NCBI RefSeq assembly: GCF_010091945.1
Contig: NZ_WVIE01000006.1
Location: 62,001-126,000, forward strand
Length of the DNA stretch: 64,000 nucleotides
Direction: 5' to 3'
Source of the DNA: Myxacorys almedinensis A
Lineage (GTDB): Bacteria > Cyanobacteriota > Cyanobacteriia > Leptolyngbyales > Leptolyngbyaceae
In this document: positions 62,280-64,000 of the stretch, piece by piece
Numbering within the stretch: position 1 is the stretch's first letter
How the letters are laid out: every line of letters starts with the position of its first letter
The notes under the pieces: generated by a model
Seen by the model: only the letters and a program-made list of their open reading frames with translations
Databases searched by the model: none
What the model was told of the DNA's origin: nothing
Made by a program: the position numbers and the translations under genes

Positions 62280-64000
62280 TTAGCTATTTGGCACACTTAC
62301 GGGATGTTTAGCTTCGGGTTGAGTGCCCTCGATATCAGAAGACTCAGGTTTGCTCATCTCAATTAAGGGCAGCCAAATCCGAAAAATGCTGCCCTTATTA
62401 GCGGCAGAACTAAACGATAGCGTTCCTCCATGTAGCTCTGCCAGGCGTTTGGTTAGGGCAAGTCCAAGCCCGGTTCCTTCGTGCTTGCGCGTCAGAGAAG
62501 AATCAATTTGCTGGAAGGGGCGGAACAGCAGATGCCAGCGCTCTTGAGGAATGCCGATGCCTGAGTCTGAAATTTCTAAACACAGATAAGCTGTTTCGGG
62601 ATTGATGGGGCTGCGATCGGGGCGAGGATCGAGTTGCAGTTGATGCCCATATCCCAGCCACGCACTGAGCTTGACATGCCCTCCTTCCGGCGTAAACTTT
62701 ACCGCATTAGAGAGCAGGTTAATCACCATTTGGCTGACGCGCCGCTCGTCTATCAAGACCCGTTCAATCAGGGGGTCTAGATCTAGCGTCAACGTTAGGC
62801 GTTTCATCTCTGCTCTGGGTTGAACCATTTTCAGGCACTGATGACAGAGATCTTGGATCGGAACCGACTGAAGATTGAGTTCTACTTTTCCGGCTTCGAC
62901 TTTAGCGATATCGAGTAAATCGTTGATGATTTGGAGGAGGTGAATTGCCGCATCATCGGCTTGCTGAAGAAACTCAAGCTCTTCGTCGCGATCGTCGCAG
63001 CAGCCATCGCGCACCAGCCGAACACAGCCAATGATGGCATTGAGCGGCGTCCGCAATTCGTGGGAGGTAGTTGCCAAAAATTCGCTCTTCATCTGATTGG
63101 CTTCTTGTGCCTCTTGCCAAGCCGTTTCGAGTTCTTTGGCGCGATCTTCTAGCCGCTCAACCATGTTGTCGAGGGCTTCTGCCAGCAGATTAAGTTCTCG
63201 AACTTTGAAATCTTTGGGCGCGCGATCGCTGGCATAGCGTTGGCGAATCCGCAGGGCATAGTCGCTCAACTGCTCGATCGGGCGTGCCAAATCCCGCGTC
63301 AGGTAGAGCGTCGATAGCAAAATTGCGGTGAGCAGCCCCAACGTCAAAATAATCAGGACTTGCTTAATTTCACCTAAGCTATAAAGTGCCGTATCGAGAG
63401 ATGTGGTTGCCAACACCACCCACGTCTGGGTTTCAGTATCGCTTAGAGTAATCGGAATTGTGCTGTATCCGGCGAGCCATTCTGCCCCTCGTTCTTCAAA
63501 CGCAAAGAGAGGAAATGCATCTTGTCTCCCTGCGATCGCATTATCCACCAAATTTTTCAACCGCGCTGCATCAGCTTCCTGGTTAATATTTCGCCCAACG
63601 CGCTCAGCGATCGGGTGGGCTAGAATTTCGCCTGCTTGATCAATCACCACCGTATAGCCCGTAATGCTGTTTGATTCGGGTTCTGGCTGCGGATAGAGAG
63701 CGGTTCTGGCGCTGAGGGCATAGCGGATATTCGAGCCAACCTGAACCGGAGCGCTAAACACCAAATTAAGCTGGCTATCTAATGGCAGTTGGGTCTGCGG
63801 CGATCGAGACAAAGAGATATGTACAGCGTTGGGTTTGGCAAACTCGCGCCCACCCATCACCGACCAATCGTTGACAGATAGCTGAACAATCGGAGTTTTG
63901 CCGCAGGTGCTCGCCCTAATTTCCTGAGTCTGCAAGTCGGTCAACTGAACGCACTTCAGCGCGACCGGCGACGCCTGCTGAAATTGGTCTAGAAATTCGT
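62280..64000 (-). CDS. Sensor histidine kinase, N-terminus cut by the window edge
   Basis: Membrane sensor kinase. The visible part starts inside a periplasmic dCache/PAS-like sensor (GYTVVIDQAGEILAHP), then a membrane helix (VLIILTLGLLTAILLSTLYL), a HAMP-like region, a HisKA motif SHELRTPLNAIIG with the phospho-His, and HATPase boxes NLLSNAVKFTPEGG, DSGIGIP and GTGLGLALTKR. The frame stays open past the TTG at 63944 to position 64000 (EFLDQFQQASPVAL...), so the true start lies outside. Confidence 0.9.
   Translation of the reverse strand, partial: EFLDQFQQASPVALKCVQLTDLQTQEIRASTCGKTPIVQLSVNDWSVMGGREFAKPNAVHISLSRSPQTQLPLDSQLNLVFSAPVQVGSNIRYALSARTALYPQPEPESNSITGYTVVIDQAGEILAHPIAERVGRNINQEADAARLKNLVDNAIAGRQDAFPLFAFEERGAEWLAGYSTIPITLSDTETQTWVVLATTSLDTALYSLGEIKQVLIILTLGLLTAILLSTLYLTRDLARPIEQLSDYALRIRQRYASDRAPKDFKVRELNLLAEALDNMVERLEDRAKELETAWQEAQEANQMKSEFLATTSHELRTPLNAIIGCVRLVRDGCCDDRDEELEFLQQADDAAIHLLQIINDLLDIAKVEAGKVELNLQSVPIQDLCHQCLKMVQPRAEMKRLTLTLDLDPLIERVLIDERRVSQMVINLLSNAVKFTPEGGHVKLSAWLGYGHQLQLDPRPDRSPINPETAYLCLEISDSGIGIPQERWHLLFRPFQQIDSSLTRKHEGTGLGLALTKRLAELHGGTLSFSSAANKGSIFRIWLPLIEMSKPESSDIEGTQPEAKHPVSVPNS

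Overview
This window is a chromosomal segment of a cyanobacterium. The palindrome GCGATCGC (HIP1) recurs throughout. The gene set is diagnostic: BicA bicarbonate transporter, omega-3 lipid desaturase, fused PanC-cytidylate kinase, ferredoxin-type glutamate synthase, an RNase E with the short cyanobacterial architecture, and a cyanobacterial-type RNase P RNA. The content fits a Leptolyngbya-like filamentous or related lineage, but the genus is inference. Both window ends cut ordinary sequence; the histidine kinase at the right end is truncated.

Layout. 1-8.2 kb: rplU, a PRC-barrel protein, a VanY-type peptidase, an M41-like protease, an ethylene-receptor-like hybrid histidine kinase, a single-domain response regulator and desB. 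8.6-14.4 kb: bicA followed by a tightly overlapping Mrp antiporter operon (C-D-E-F-G-DUF4040-B), which probably pairs Na+ extrusion with Na+-dependent bicarbonate uptake. 14.5-17.9 kb: an island of five leftward genes for small secreted proteins, two of them paralogues built from three 31-residue curlin-like Q/G/N repeats. 18.3-25.9 kb: a rightward set made of a Ser/Thr kinase, a secreted Pro/Gln-rich protein, a two-FHA-domain ABC transporter and a caspase-family protein. The kinase and the caspase end in the same small domain, which the caspase carries three times. 26.2-31.7 kb: a two-TM potassium channel, a restriction-modification gene split cleanly in two by HicB-type fragments, and a MITE with an 8-bp target duplication. 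31.7-41.9 kb: panC-cmk, the large glutamate synthase gene, a phosphodiester glycosidase, a cupin and an IscA/SufA protein. 41.9-47 kb: the str operon (rpsL, rpsG, fusA, tuf, rpsJ). 47-64 kb: a LON-domain protein, pheA, DUF1997, a GNAT protein, rnhB, rne with a 420-bp leader, a B12-binding radical SAM protein, a STAS protein, rnpB, rnc, a Gfo/Idh/MocA oxidoreductase and a partial sensor kinase.

The most novel-looking part is 14.5-25.9 kb. Secreted repeat proteins resembling functional-amyloid subunits lie beside a kinase / phosphothreonine-reader (FHA) transporter / caspase module held together by a shared C-terminal domain. The domain sharing and the repeats are visible in the sequence; that the genes act together is inference. 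Smaller observations are a short dispersed repeat that has lengthened two unrelated proteins, a hicB-hicA deletion fusion, an ethylene-binding signature (Asp, Cys, His) in a hybrid kinase, and an RNase HII whose GRG motif reads GLG.
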